Notes under the pieces: generated by a model
The model's database searches: none
What the model was told of the DNA's origin: nothing
Seen by the model: the letters and a program-made list of their open reading frames with translations, nothing else
Shown: piece after piece, positions 1-8,429 of the stretch
Position numbering within the stretch: position 1 is the first letter of the stretch
How the letters are laid out: each line of letters starts with the position of its first letter
Origin: Arthrobacter alkaliphilus
GTDB taxonomy: Bacteria; Actinomycetota; Actinomycetes; Actinomycetales; Micrococcaceae
Assembly (NCBI RefSeq): GCF_021483235.1
Contig: NZ_JAKEEC010000017.1
Coordinates: forward strand, 13,495-77,494
Direction: 5' to 3'
DNA length: 64,000 nt
Translations under genes and position numbers: made by a program

Positions 1-19
1 GTCACAAGCTTGTTTCTTG

Positions 20-766
20 CTACTTCTTGCCTTGCGCGGCTACAGCCTTGATGGACTCAGCCGCGGCCTCGGGGTCAAGGTAGGTTCCGCCGGGGTTGAT
101 CGGCTGGAAGTCCTCGTCCAGCTCGTAGACCAGCGGAATGCCTGTGGGGATGTTGAGGCCCGCGATGTCGCCGTCGCTGATGCCGTCAAGGTGCTTCACG
201 AGTGCCCGCAGCGAGTTGCCGTGCGCCGTGACCAGGACGGTCTTGCCCGACTTGAGGTCTTCCTTGATGTCGGATTCCCAGTACGGCAGGAGGCGTATGA
301 GGACGTCCTTGAGGCACTCGGTACGCGGGAGGGCGTCCCCCAGGCCGGCGTAGCGGGGATCGTTGACCTGCGAGAACTCGCTGTCGTCCGGGAGCGGGGG
401 CGGCGGGGTGTCGTAGCTGCGGCGCCATTCCATGAACTGCTCTTCACCGAACTCGGCGAGGGTCTGGGCCTTGTCCTTGCCCTGCAAGGCTCCGTAGTGG
501 CGCTCGTTGAGGCGCCAGTCGCGCTTGACCGGGATCCAACCGCGGTCCGCCTTGTCCAGGGCGATGTTCGCGGTGTTGATGGCCCGCTTGAGCAGGGACG
601 TGTACAGGATGTCCGGGAGAACGTTGTTCTCGACCAGAAGCTCTCCACCGCGCGCTGCTTCCTCGCGGCCTTGGTCGTTCAGGTCGACGTCCACCCAGCC
701 GGTGAACAGGTTCTTGGCGTTCCAGTCGCTGTGGCCGTGGCGCAGCAGAATCAGCTTGTAAGTCAT
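20..766 (-). CDS. gpmA: 2,3-bisphosphoglycerate-dependent phosphoglycerate mutase
   Basis: This cytosolic glycolytic enzyme interconverts 3- and 2-phosphoglycerate. The N-terminus reads [12 protein letters not shown], which contains the RHG motif with the phospho-accepting histidine near residue 10. The family block [10 protein letters not shown] and a second catalytic histidine in [16 protein letters not shown] are also present. The length of about 248 residues matches the cofactor-dependent family. I chose the ATG of MTYKLIL because an AGGA lies upstream of it; an in-frame ATG three codons earlier (775) has no room for a ribosome site. The gene stands alone and is divergent from the methyltransferase, with a palindromic repeat between them. 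The function is secure. Confidence 0.95.
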   Translation of the reverse strand: MTYKLILLRHGHSDWNAKNLFTGWVDVDLNDQGREEAARGGELLVENNVLPDILYTSLLKRAINTANIALDKADRGWIPVKRDWRLNERHYGALQGKDKAQTLAEFGEEQFMEWRRSYDTPPPPLPDDSEFSQVNDPRYAGLGDALPRTECLKDVLIRLLPYWESDIKEDLKSGKTVLVTAHGNSLRALVKHLDGISDGDIAGLNIPTGIPLVYELDEDFQPINPGGTYLDPEAAAESIKAVAAQGKK

Positions 767-814
767 GGTCTTCATCCTAAGCGATCATGCACCGCCGTTG
801 CCGGGCGTTACGCG

Positions 815-877
815 CAACGCGGGGTCACTTAGCGCCCATGTTGGGGTTCCGGATGGGCCGTAAGTGACCCCGCGTTG
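815..877. repeat. Palindromic intergenic repeat, family A copy 1
   Basis: The left arm (815-831) and right arm (861-877) are perfect 17-bp inverted copies of CAACGCGGGGTCACTTA. The pairing extends imperfectly inward through GCGCCCAT/ATGGGCCG. A near-identical element lies about 20 kb away at 21301-21360, so this is a dispersed family rather than a one-off operator. It sits between divergent genes, which argues against a terminator role here. It could be a REP- or MITE-like element. Confidence 0.75.
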
Positions 878-894
878 GAAGATAAAGTGGGACG

Positions 895-1707
895 GTGGTG
901 CAAAAAGCGGAGCGGGTGCAAGGAAGACGCGGCAAACCCGTCGGCAATGTCACCAGGGGCACCACCAACCCCAACCGCATGCGCCGCCTGGACCGATGGT
1001 TGGCAGGCCCGCAGGGATGGCGGCTACGCTCCGCCGTCGACCCCTTGGTGGTCGACCTCGGCTATGGCGCGTCCCCGGCCACCGCCGTCGAACTCTTCGA
1101 AAGGCTGCAGGCCGTCCGCGCCGACGTCCGCGTGTGCGGCATCGAGATCGAGCCCGAACGCGTCCGGATCGCCAAATCCTTGGAAAGGCCCGGGCTCAGC
1201 TTCCACGTAGGCGGTTTCGAGGTTCCTGTCCCAGGCAATCCCGTGTTGGTGCGGGCCTTCAACGTGCTGCGGCAATACGAGGAGTCCGACGTGGCCGGAA
1301 TCTGGAGCCTGGTGCAGTCACGCCTGGCTCCCGGGGGGTTGTTCATCGACGGCACGTGCGACGAAATCGGCCGCAGGGTGACGTGGGTTGCATTGGATTC
1401 AAACGGGCCGTTGAGCCTGAGCCTGTCCATGCGGTTCGGCGGTTTCGACCTGCCCTCCGACGTCGCCGAACGCCTGCCGAAAGCACTCATCCACCGTAAT
1501 GTCCCGGGTGAACGGATATATGCGTTCCTGAATGCCCTTGACCAGGCATGGCTGGAGGCTGCACCCCTTGCGTCGTTCGGCAACAGGCAGCGGTGGACGG
1601 CCATGTGCCAATCAATGCGCGACGCCGGTTGGCCCCTTCAGGACGGAACGTCGCGCTGGCGCTTGGGGGAAGTTACGGTCGACTGGTCAGCGGTGGCCCC
1701 GGCCTGA
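895..1707 (+). CDS. Class I SAM-dependent methyltransferase (substrate unknown)
   Basis: The protein has about 270 residues. A SAM-binding motif I is visible as LVVDLGYGASPATAVEL near residues 50-66, followed by an acidic strand end, CGIEIEPERV, that would hold the SAM ribose. The motif-IV-like region is PVLVRAFNVLRQYEE. The Arg-rich N-terminus (RRLDRWL) is common in small actinobacterial methyltransferases of this type. The start is a GTG; no strong ribosome site distinguishes it from later candidates. The gene is monocistronic, between a palindromic repeat and a convergent DUF2516 gene. The target, whether RNA, protein or small molecule, cannot be told from the sequence. Confidence 0.75.
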   Translation: MVQKAERVQGRRGKPVGNVTRGTTNPNRMRRLDRWLAGPQGWRLRSAVDPLVVDLGYGASPATAVELFERLQAVRADVRVCGIEIEPERVRIAKSLERPGLSFHVGGFEVPVPGNPVLVRAFNVLRQYEESDVAGIWSLVQSRLAPGGLFIDGTCDEIGRRVTWVALDSNGPLSLSLSMRFGGFDLPSDVAERLPKALIHRNVPGERIYAFLNALDQAWLEAAPLASFGNRQRWTAMCQSMRDAGWPLQDGTSRWRLGEVTVDWSAVAPA

Positions 1708-1715
1708 ACTTGCGC

Positions 1716-2060
1716 CTACCAGGGACCGTACGGCCCTTGGTTGCGGCCACTGTTGCCGATTTCCTTCACTGCGGGACGGACGTCCGCCAAGTAGACACAC
1801 GCCGCGGTGACGGCCGCAATGCCGAAGATGCCGAAGCCACCGCCGCCACCGAGGAGCGACAGCCCGCCGATGACCGCGGCTACGCCGGTCAGGGCCAGCC
1901 AAAACGTCTTGGTGCGCTTGGATGCGGCTTCAAAGGACGAGGGTTTGTGGCGCAAGCAATCGACCAGTGCCCACAGCTCCAAAGCGAAGGCAACCAGTCC
2001 CAGAATGAACCAAATCCCATTCTGGATGTTTGAAATCAAAATTTTTCCGTCCACGCCCAC
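1716..2060 (-). CDS. DUF2516 family membrane protein
   Basis: This is a small membrane protein of about 114 residues. It has one hydrophobic segment, NGIWFILGLVAFALELWALV, then the motif DCLRHKPSSFEAASKRTK, then two more hydrophobic stretches including a glycine run (LSLLGGGGGFGIFGI). This pattern is that of DUF2516, a family of unknown function widespread in Actinobacteria. The start is uncertain. GTG at 2060 leaves a 4-bp gap after the upstream trans-sulfuration gene; TTG at 2075 would overlap it, and GTG at 2054 is also possible. It is probably translated with the upstream gene. Confidence 0.7.
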   Translation of the reverse strand: MGVDGKILISNIQNGIWFILGLVAFALELWALVDCLRHKPSSFEAASKRTKTFWLALTGVAAVIGGLSLLGGGGGFGIFGIAAVTAACVYLADVRPAVKEIGNSGRNQGPYGPW

Positions 2061-2064
2061 AAGC

Positions 2065-3249
2065 CTAGCGGTCAAGCGCCTTAAGCGCTTGCTCCAAGTC
2101 CGCCCAGAGGTCCTCGACGTTCTCGATCCCGACGCTCATCCGCACCAGGTTGTCAGGCACGCTGAGCGGCTCGCCGGTGTGCCGGCGTCGGCGTTCGATG
2201 AGGGATTCCACTCCGCCCAAAGACGTCGCCGGGAGCCACAACCGCAGGGCGCGGACCAGCTGGTCTGCCGCGTCGGCCCCGCTGCGGGTTCCGTCGCCGG
2301 CCAGCTGGATGCACAGGATCGAACCGAATCCTTTCATCTGGGACTTCGCCCGTTCATGGCCGGGGTCGGTGGGCAGGCCCGGGAAACGGATCGACTCGAC
2401 GCGCGGGTGGGTGCCCAGCCGCTCGGCCAACACGGCGGCAGAGGCTTGGGAGCGCTCGATCCGCAGTGCCAGCGTGCGCAAGCCGCGCAGCGCGAGCCAC
2501 GCCTCGAAAGGACCCGCAATTCCGCCGTGGATAATCCGGTGGTGCAGGAGTTCGGCTCGCAGCTCCGGCTTGGAAGTCACCAAGGCGCCAAGCACGACGT
2601 CGGAGTGCCCGGCCAGGTATTTGGTCACGGAATGGAGCACGACGTCGGAGCCCAGGCTGAGGGGCTGCTGAACCAGCGGCGTGGAGAAAGTATTGTCCGT
2701 GACGACGATGGCGCCGGCCTCGTGGGCCGCGGCGGTGAGGGCCCGGACGTCGGCGATGCCGAGCATGGGGTTCGTGGGGCTCTCGATCCAGAGCATGTCG
2801 GCGGGCTTTCCGTCCGCGGGGGCCAGCTGCGACTTGACCGCATCGGTGTCCGCGATGTCGACGGTGCGCAGTTCAAGGTTGCCCTTGGCCGCGAGTTCGG
2901 TGGCCATGGCGAGTGATCCTGCGTAGCTGTGCGTCGGCATGACGAGGACGCCCCCGGCGCGCACGAGCGACAACGCGGAGCTCACAGCGGCCAGGCCCGA
3001 GGCGTAGAGCAAGCCGGGCAGCTCGGCTCCTTCCAGCTGGGCCAGTGCTTCCTCGAAGGGATCCCACGTGGGGTTGGCATAGCGCCCGTAGCCGCGATCG
3101 CCGTCGCTCAATGCGCCCGTGCCGAAATACGTGGAGGACAGAACGATGGGCGGGTTGACGGGCTGGTCATGGCTTCGTTCTGGGCGGCCTGCCGCCACCA
3201 CCACAGTGTCAGGGGACAGGTCTGCGGCATGTTCTCGGGAAAGACTCAT
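2065..3249 (-). CDS. Trans-sulfuration PLP enzyme (cystathionine gamma-synthase/lyase family)
   Basis: This is a PLP-dependent Cys/Met metabolism enzyme of 394 residues, a typical length for the fold. Visible features are the substrate-loop signature YGRYANPTWDPFEEALAQLE, the cofactor-phosphate region YASGLAAVSSALS, the PLP-ring aspartate in VTDNTFSTP, and the Schiff-base lysine in SVTKYLAGHSDVVLG. The C-terminal FPGLP and SLGGVESLIERRRRHTG segments also fit the family. Cystathionine gamma-synthase, gamma-lyase and methionine gamma-lyase share these motifs, so the exact reaction is left open. It lies immediately upstream of the DUF2516 gene. Confidence 0.88.
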   Translation of the reverse strand: MSLSREHAADLSPDTVVVAAGRPERSHDQPVNPPIVLSSTYFGTGALSDGDRGYGRYANPTWDPFEEALAQLEGAELPGLLYASGLAAVSSALSLVRAGGVLVMPTHSYAGSLAMATELAAKGNLELRTVDIADTDAVKSQLAPADGKPADMLWIESPTNPMLGIADVRALTAAAHEAGAIVVTDNTFSTPLVQQPLSLGSDVVLHSVTKYLAGHSDVVLGALVTSKPELRAELLHHRIIHGGIAGPFEAWLALRGLRTLALRIERSQASAAVLAERLGTHPRVESIRFPGLPTDPGHERAKSQMKGFGSILCIQLAGDGTRSGADAADQLVRALRLWLPATSLGGVESLIERRRRHTGEPLSVPDNLVRMSVGIENVEDLWADLEQALKALDR

Positions 3250-3347
3250 TGCCCCAGCCTACGGCGCCGGGAGGGGGCGCTGGAAAGGTGTTACGGCCCG
3301 GGCTCGCCAAGCGGCAGGGTTGGTCCCCCGGGATCGGCGGGCACCGT

Positions 3348-3385
3348 CGTCGGGCACCGCCGTCGGGCACCGCCGTCGGGCACTG
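3348..3385. repeat. Short tandem repeat, 13-bp unit
   Basis: The unit CGTCGGGCACCGC occurs twice exactly (3348-3360 and 3361-3373) and a third time partially (3374-3385). It lies in the leader just upstream of the thymidylate kinase start. Slippage could vary the copy number; no function is evident. Confidence 0.6.
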
Positions 3386-3412
3386 TCAGAGTTCCTCTGT
3401 ACGCTTAGATCC

Positions 3413-4093
3413 GTGACTACAGAACGCCCCAAGCAGGACCAGAGCCCCATGCCGGACCGGCGCCCCGGACTCTTCATCGCTTTCGAGGGCGGGGACGGGG
3501 CCGGCAAGTCCACGCAGGCCGCCCGCTTGGCTGAGTCGCTCGAGTCCCTTGGCTTTTCCGTGCTGCGCACCCGCGAGCCCGGAGGCACCCCGATCGGCGA
3601 GAAGCTGCGTTCGCTGGTGCTGGACCACGGCCACGGCACTATCGATCCACGGACCGAGGCCCTCATGTTCGCGGCATCCCGTGCTGCCCACGCAAACCAG
3701 GTCATCCGGCCGGCCCTGGCGCAGGGTTCGATCGTCATCACGGACCGCTACATCGACTCTTCCGTGGCCTACCAGGGGGCGGGCCGCGACCTCGGAACCG
3801 TCGACGTCAGGCGGCTCAACGAATGGGCCACCGAAGGGCTCGAGCCGGACCTGACCGTACTCCTCGACGTCCACCCAGGCGATGGCCGGGACCGTAGGAC
3901 CGCCGGAGACGCTGCCGAGGACCGGCTCGAGTCCGAACCGGACGACTTCCACGCCCGCATCCGTGCAGCCTTCCTGGAACTGGCACAGGCGCGCCCTGAG
4001 ACATATCTCGTGCTGCCCGCCCAGGACGGCATCGAGGACCTCGCATCCCGGATACTACGGCGTGTGCGGGACTTGCTCGGGAGCCGAACATGA
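3413..4093 (+). CDS. tmk: Thymidylate kinase
   Basis: The enzyme phosphorylates dTMP to dTDP in the cytosol. From the GTG start the protein has 226 residues, close to the family norm. The P-loop FEGGDGAGKST lies at residues 24-33, the DR(Y/H) motif at DRYIDSSVAYQGAGRDLG, and a lid-type sequence follows in the DRRTAGDAAEDRLES region. An ATG 12 codons later (MPDRRPG) is an alternative start. The stop overlaps the start of holB by 4 bp (ATGA), so the two are translationally coupled, a conserved arrangement in Actinobacteria. Confidence 0.93.
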   Translation: MTTERPKQDQSPMPDRRPGLFIAFEGGDGAGKSTQAARLAESLESLGFSVLRTREPGGTPIGEKLRSLVLDHGHGTIDPRTEALMFAASRAAHANQVIRPALAQGSIVITDRYIDSSVAYQGAGRDLGTVDVRRLNEWATEGLEPDLTVLLDVHPGDGRDRRTAGDAAEDRLESEPDDFHARIRAAFLELAQARPETYLVLPAQDGIEDLASRILRRVRDLLGSRT

Positions 4094-5238
4094 GCGTGTG
4101 GGACGAACTCCAGGGCCAAGCCCCCGTCGTGGCGCAATTGCGCGCCGCCGCCCAGGGCGAAGGCCTCACGCACGCCTGGTTGTTCACGGGACCACCCGGC
4201 TCCGGCCGCTCCAACGCGGCCAAGGCATTCGCCGCGGCGTTGAATTGCGAGCAGGACGACGTGGCACTTCGAGGATGCGGCGAGTGCGCATCGTGCCGGA
4301 CCATCCTCGGCGAGACCCACTCCGACGTGACTTTCGTCCGTACTGAGAAAGTCACCATCACCATCGAAGAAGCCCGCCAGCTGGTGTCCAAGGCCGGCGA
4401 CCGGCCGGCGTCGGGCCGTTGGCGCATCGTTGTGGTGGAGGACGCGGACCGCATGGCCGAACGCACCACCAACGTGCTCCTGAAGGCCATCGAGGAGCCC
4501 ACGCCGCGAACCATTTGGATGCTGTGCGCGCCGTCGCCGGCGGATGTGTTGGTCACCATCCGTTCGCGTTGCCGCCCGGTGAACCTTCGGATTCCGCCCG
4601 CTGCCGACGTCGCCGCCCTGCTGGTGAGGCGCGACGGCGTCGATCCCGCCATTGCGGACCGTGCCGCCCGCGCTGCCCAAAGCCACATCGGAATCGCACG
4701 TCGGCTGGCCCGCGATCCGGAGGCCCGGGAGCGCCGAATGGAGACTGTCCGTTTCCCGCTGGGCCTGCGCGGCGTAACTGCCGCCGTGATGATGGCCGAA
4801 AAGCTCGTCAAGATCGCCACTGATGAGGCCAACAGTTCCAACGACGAGCGTGACGCCGCGGAGAAGGCCGCCCTGCTGGCGAGCCTGGGTGCTCCGGAGT
4901 CCGGCACCCTGCCGCCGTCGATGCGAAGCCAGGTGAAACAACTTGAAGACGACCAGAAACGGCGTGCCAAGCGTTCCATCACCGATTCCCTCGACCGCAC
5001 GCTGACAGATCTGCTGTCCTTCTATCGGGACGTCCTGGTCATCCAACTGGGGAACGCCGTTGAGTTGGTCAACGTTGAACTCAGGAGTGAACTCGAGGCC
5101 TATGCGGCAGGGTCCACGCCTGAAACCACCTTGGCACGCATGGATGCCATCAACAATGCCCGTGTGCGGATCACCACCACCAACGTGGCGCCTCTACTCG
5201 CCGTCGAATCCATGGCGAGCAGCCTGATTCAGCAATAG
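4090..5238 (+). CDS. holB: DNA polymerase III clamp-loader subunit delta'
   Basis: This is a AAA+ clamp-loader subunit that helps place the beta clamp at replication forks. The P-loop-like region reads GPPGSGRSNAAKAFAA, with Arg in place of the catalytic Lys. That is expected for delta', which does not hydrolyse ATP. A zinc-binding cluster CGECASC follows, then VVVEDADRMAERTTNVLLKAIEEP (Walker-B/sensor region) and RSRCRPVNL. The C-terminal half is helical and carries a divergent collar domain. It is translationally coupled to tmk. Confidence 0.92.
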   Translation: MSVWDELQGQAPVVAQLRAAAQGEGLTHAWLFTGPPGSGRSNAAKAFAAALNCEQDDVALRGCGECASCRTILGETHSDVTFVRTEKVTITIEEARQLVSKAGDRPASGRWRIVVVEDADRMAERTTNVLLKAIEEPTPRTIWMLCAPSPADVLVTIRSRCRPVNLRIPPAADVAALLVRRDGVDPAIADRAARAAQSHIGIARRLARDPEARERRMETVRFPLGLRGVTAAVMMAEKLVKIATDEANSSNDERDAAEKAALLASLGAPESGTLPPSMRSQVKQLEDDQKRRAKRSITDSLDRTLTDLLSFYRDVLVIQLGNAVELVNVELRSELEAYAAGSTPETTLARMDAINNARVRITTTNVAPLLAVESMASSLIQQ

Positions 5239-5287
5239 CCGGATAGTTTAGAACCAGAGCACGCATCCCCAGCCTGAGGAGAGACGC

Positions 5288-6889
5288 ATGACCCCCGCAC
5301 GACGCCGGCCCGCCGGGTCCAGTTCCAGGACACGGTTCCCCTCCTTGCGGCGGGCAGTAGCGGCGGTCGCTGCCACGGTCTCCGCCAGCCTGCTCCTGAG
5401 CGGCTGCGTGTTCTCGGTGGCGGTGCCTAACGATGACGCCGGCAACGGGTCGGGCAACGCCAGTACCCCGGACGCGTCCATCGCCGCCGCGGCGCCGGCC
5501 GGATTGGAGAGTTTCTACTCCCAAAAAGTGAACTGGACATCCTGTGAGCAGGGCTTCCAATGCGCCAACATCAAAGTGCCCGTGGACTATGCCAAGCCCG
5601 ATGGTGGCAGCATCTCCATCGCTGCCATCCGGCTCCAGAGCCAAGGCACAAAGAAGGGTTCACTCCTGGTGAACCCAGGAGGCCCGGGCGCCTCGGGCTA
5701 TGACTTCGTCAAGGACGCGGCGAAAACCCACTTCACCGGCAAGCTGCGGTCCAGCTTCGACTTGGTGGGCTTCGACCCCCGCGGCGTCAAGCGGTCAGCG
5801 CCGGTGACGTGCCTCAGCGACGCCGAACGGGACGCGGCCCGAGAGAAGGTCTACAACTACGAAACCGACCAGGGCATCACCGCGGCGTTGGCAGACACCA
5901 AGGCGCTGAACGCCAAGTGCGTGGAGAAATCCGGGCCCGCATTGCCGCACATCGACACTGCCAGCTCCGCGAAGGACATGGACATCCTCCGTGCAGTGCT
6001 GAACGACGCGAAACTCAACTACCTGGGCTTCTCCTACGGAACGTCCCTCGGCGCCACCTATGCGTCCTTGTTCCCGAACAACGTCGCCAAGCTCGTTTTG
6101 GATGGCGCAGTGGATCCGGCCCTCAACAACGAGGACCTCACTGCAGGCCAGGCAGGAGCGTTTGAAAAGGAGCTCCGCACGTATGTGGCGGATTGCCAGG
6201 CAAAGTCCGGCTGCCCGATGACCGGCAGCGTCGATAGTGGCGTGCAGCAGCTCCAGGACCTTATTGCCGACGTCGAGCAGAATCCCAAGCGTGCCAAGGA
6301 CGGCCGGTTGGTCACCGGGGCGGCGTTCGTCAGTGGTATTTTCACCCCGCTTTACGACAACGAATCGTGGCCTGTCCTGACGCAAGCCCTGACAGCCGCG
6401 TTCAAGGGCGACGTGTCGCTCATGCTTCGGATCGCCGACTTCGGCGCAGACCGGGACCCGAACGGCACCTACACGTCGAACACCCAGTTCGCGTTCAACG
6501 CCATCAACTGCCTTGACTACCCCATGGTGACGGACACACCCGGGATGCGCGCCGAGGAAGCCCGGCTGAAGCAGATCTCCCCGACCTTCGGTTACTACTT
6601 CGCCTACGGTGGCATCAACTGCAAGGATTGGCCCTACAAGCCTGTGCACTCGCCGGCTCCCGTGAAATACACGGGCTCGGCGCCGGTTGTGGTTATTGGC
6701 ACCACCGGGGACCCCGCGACGCCTGTCGCCTGGGCTGGTTCGTTGCGGAAACAACTCAGCAACGCTTCCCTTGTGACATGGAAGGGCGAAGGCCACACCG
6801 CCTACGGCCGCTCGAACCAGTGCGTTTCCGATGCCGTGGACAACTACTTCGTGGACGGAAAGGCCCCCTCGGACGGGACCACATGCTGA
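5288..6889 (+). CDS. Secreted alpha/beta hydrolase, tripeptidyl-aminopeptidase (TAP) family lipoprotein
   Basis: The protein has 533 residues. The N-terminus has a basic region, a hydrophobic stretch AVAAVAATVSASLLLSGC with a lipobox (LLSGC), and then a Ser/Gly/Asn-rich linker, so it is probably membrane-anchored outside the cell. The hydrolase core shows the oxyanion region LLVNPGGPGASGYDF, the nucleophile elbow GFSYGTSLGA, the acid loop VIGTTGDPATPVAWA and the catalytic histidine in GEGHTAYGRS near the C-terminus, typical of the SlpD/SlpE/TAP-like family. It likely trims peptides in the cell envelope. A GAGGAGAG ribosome site precedes the ATG. Confidence 0.88.
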   Translation: MTPARRRPAGSSSRTRFPSLRRAVAAVAATVSASLLLSGCVFSVAVPNDDAGNGSGNASTPDASIAAAAPAGLESFYSQKVNWTSCEQGFQCANIKVPVDYAKPDGGSISIAAIRLQSQGTKKGSLLVNPGGPGASGYDFVKDAAKTHFTGKLRSSFDLVGFDPRGVKRSAPVTCLSDAERDAAREKVYNYETDQGITAALADTKALNAKCVEKSGPALPHIDTASSAKDMDILRAVLNDAKLNYLGFSYGTSLGATYASLFPNNVAKLVLDGAVDPALNNEDLTAGQAGAFEKELRTYVADCQAKSGCPMTGSVDSGVQQLQDLIADVEQNPKRAKDGRLVTGAAFVSGIFTPLYDNESWPVLTQALTAAFKGDVSLMLRIADFGADRDPNGTYTSNTQFAFNAINCLDYPMVTDTPGMRAEEARLKQISPTFGYYFAYGGINCKDWPYKPVHSPAPVKYTGSAPVVVIGTTGDPATPVAWAGSLRKQLSNASLVTWKGEGHTAYGRSNQCVSDAVDNYFVDGKAPSDGTTC

Positions 6890-7014
6890 GGGCTTAGGTT
6901 CGATGGCGCGGGGCGAGGTAACCCGTTGCCACAGGCCAAATGGAGCTCGTTGGCCGGATATAGTCGCCAGAGCCCGTGGTGTGGAGCCGCGGAGACGCAG
7001 GTGAGGAGCCCACC

Positions 7015-7098
7015 ATGCCGGTACGCCTCAGCGAATTCCGGTGGTGCGCCTGCCAAGGCAACAACTGTGTGGCGCGGGTTCCAGGGGAAAAGTGGTAG
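7015..7098 (+). CDS. Candidate 27-residue Cys-containing microprotein
   Basis: This short open frame lies in a 223-bp gap between convergent genes. It would encode 27 residues with three cysteines, in the segment RWCACQGNNCVARV. It is preceded by a very good ribosome site, GTGAGGAG, six bases before the ATG. It is on the same strand as the upstream TAP-family hydrolase but has its own Shine-Dalgarno sequence. I do not recognise a family. It could equally be an untranslated 3' region with a chance start, so it is offered as a candidate only. Confidence 0.3.
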   Translation: MPVRLSEFRWCACQGNNCVARVPGEKW

Positions 7099-7112
7099 AT
7101 CGTTGCGGCGCG

Positions 7113-7856
7113 CTACAGCCGTGCCGCGCGGGGCTCGAGCAGAGCGGGAAGGTCCTTAACCGAGGGTACGACGGCGGTGGCGCCGGCCGCGCGCAATGCC
7201 GCCTCGGAGTGGAAGCCGGTGAGAACGCCGACGACGGCGGAGGCGCCGGAGCGGACGCCTGACAACATATCCGAACTTGTGTCGCCCACTACGACGACCT
7301 CGCGAACATCATCCAGGTCAAGCGCCAGCACGGCGGTAAGGATCATGTCCGGGTAAGGGCGGCCGCGGCCGGCGTCGGCGGGGCACAGGCTGAGATCCGC
7401 CTTGCCCATCCAGCCCAAGGACTCGAGCACCACGTTTTGGGTGTGCCGGCCGAAGCCCGTAGCCAGGCACACCTTCACGCCCGAGTCCCGCAGCCAGTCG
7501 ATGGTTTCCTCGGCACCTGGGATTGCCCGGACACCGCCGTCGGCAATTAGATCGTCATAGGCGCGTTCGAAGGCCTTGTTGGCGCGCTCAGCCTGATGCA
7601 CTTCCTCAAAAAGGTGGCTGAAAACGGTCAATTTGGAAACGCCCATGGTGTCCCGGGCGTAGCCAAGCATGCTTTCGAAACGGGGCGAACCGGGCTCGAC
7701 GCCGGTCTCCTGCAGCGCGCGGGACATCGCTAGATCGGCACGGCCATCATCGGTAATCGTGGTTCCCACCATGTCCAGGACAGCAAGCCGGAGCCGCTGG
7801 GGGCGGTGGGCCCCGGCGTCGTCCGCGTTGATCCTCTTGCTGCTGTCCATGCTCAT
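7113..7856 (-). CDS. HAD-superfamily hydrolase, phosphonatase-like
   Basis: HAD motif I is LAVLDMVGTTITDDG, with the nucleophile Asp and the GTT variant seen in phosphonoacetaldehyde-hydrolase-like proteins. Motif II is the Thr in VCLATGFGR and motif IV is VVVVGDTSSDMLSGVRSGA. An alpha-helical cap (residues about 40-110) separates motifs I and II. I chose the ATG of MSMDSSK because AAAGGGG lies just upstream; a TTG nine codons earlier is possible. No phosphonate genes are nearby, so the substrate is unknown. The family call is better supported than the phosphonatase activity. Confidence 0.8.
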   Translation of the reverse strand: MSMDSSKRINADDAGAHRPQRLRLAVLDMVGTTITDDGRADLAMSRALQETGVEPGSPRFESMLGYARDTMGVSKLTVFSHLFEEVHQAERANKAFERAYDDLIADGGVRAIPGAEETIDWLRDSGVKVCLATGFGRHTQNVVLESLGWMGKADLSLCPADAGRGRPYPDMILTAVLALDLDDVREVVVVGDTSSDMLSGVRSGASAVVGVLTGFHSEAALRAAGATAVVPSVKDLPALLEPRAARL

Positions 7857-8078
7857 GGGGCCCCTTTGCTGGTTGATGGCCAAAATCGTGTGGCCAGGTT
7901 AGTTCGCCCAGCTTGCCCCCGGTCCGCGACGATGGCCTGAACCCGGCGCGACGAGCGGGTGAATTCCGCGCCAACGCCGCCGAGGGAGCCCCTCGCCGGG
8001 CTGTTTTGACCCGGACGAGGTGACTCTATTACAGTTGTATCTTGCGTGATTCAGCCGGTATCCGGCCGATAACGCGGT

Positions 8079-8151
8079 GCTTCCTTAGCTCAGTCGGTAG
8101 AGCGTTTCACTCGTAATGAAAAGGTCATCAGTTCGATTCTGATAGGAAGCT
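8079..8151 (+). tRNA. tRNA-Thr (CGT)
   Basis: A full cloverleaf can be folded: acceptor GCTTCCT/AGGAAGC, D stem GCTC/GAGC, anticodon stem TTTCA/TGAAA around loop CTCGTAA (anticodon CGT), and T arm ATCAG-TTCGATT-CTGAT. The discriminator base is T and CCA is not encoded. An accessory-looking gene block follows. Confidence 0.95.
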
Positions 8152-8161
8152 CTGACAAAAA

Positions 8162-8202
8162 GAGCCCCGCCATTCCGAGGATTTGGCGGGGCTTGCTTTT
8201 TC
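8162..8202 (+). terminator. Rho-independent terminator after tRNA-Thr
   Basis: The inverted repeat AGCCCCGCC/GGCGGGGCT is separated by a 13-base loop and followed by TGCTTTTT. It fits an intrinsic terminator for the tRNA transcript. Confidence 0.85.
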
Positions 8203-8429
8203 CATTCGAAGTTCGGGGCCCTCCTATGGCCCTCTTTGCGGGAGGCCATCCGCGCGACAACAACGGCCGGTGGATGGTTCCGCAGACTCCACCGTTCGTC
8301 CAGCCTGACAACGCTGCGGGATGCACGCCGGGCCATCACCGAAGCGAAAGCGGCTCTGGACCGCGCCGCCCGCTGATCAACTGACCGTGCTGTTACTGTG
8401 AACCATCCGCTGACGCAAAGGGGGATGTC

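Noticed and set aside
17..832. A 271-codon frame on the plus strand opposite gpmA
   Set aside because: It is the complementary shadow of gpmA. It lacks family motifs and gpmA has complete active-site blocks.
3769..5046. A 425-codon minus-strand frame opposite tmk-holB
   Set aside because: It runs against two conserved replication genes with intact motifs, so it is a shadow.
7113..7883. Phosphonoacetaldehyde hydrolase (PhnX) as a firm name
   Set aside because: Only the HAD core and GTT variant are seen. No phosphonate genes are nearby, so the specific name is not supported.
8085..8339. A 78-84 codon frame on the minus strand across tRNA-Thr
   Set aside because: It reads through the tRNA gene and the terminator in reverse. 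Such frames are well-known artefacts of tRNA genes.
8236..8376. A 46-codon frame on the plus strand ending RRAITEAKAALDRAAR
   Set aside because: It looks weakly coding, but it has only a TTG start, no ribosome site and no recognisable family. It may be a relic of a gene beside tRNA-Thr, but it is too short to support.
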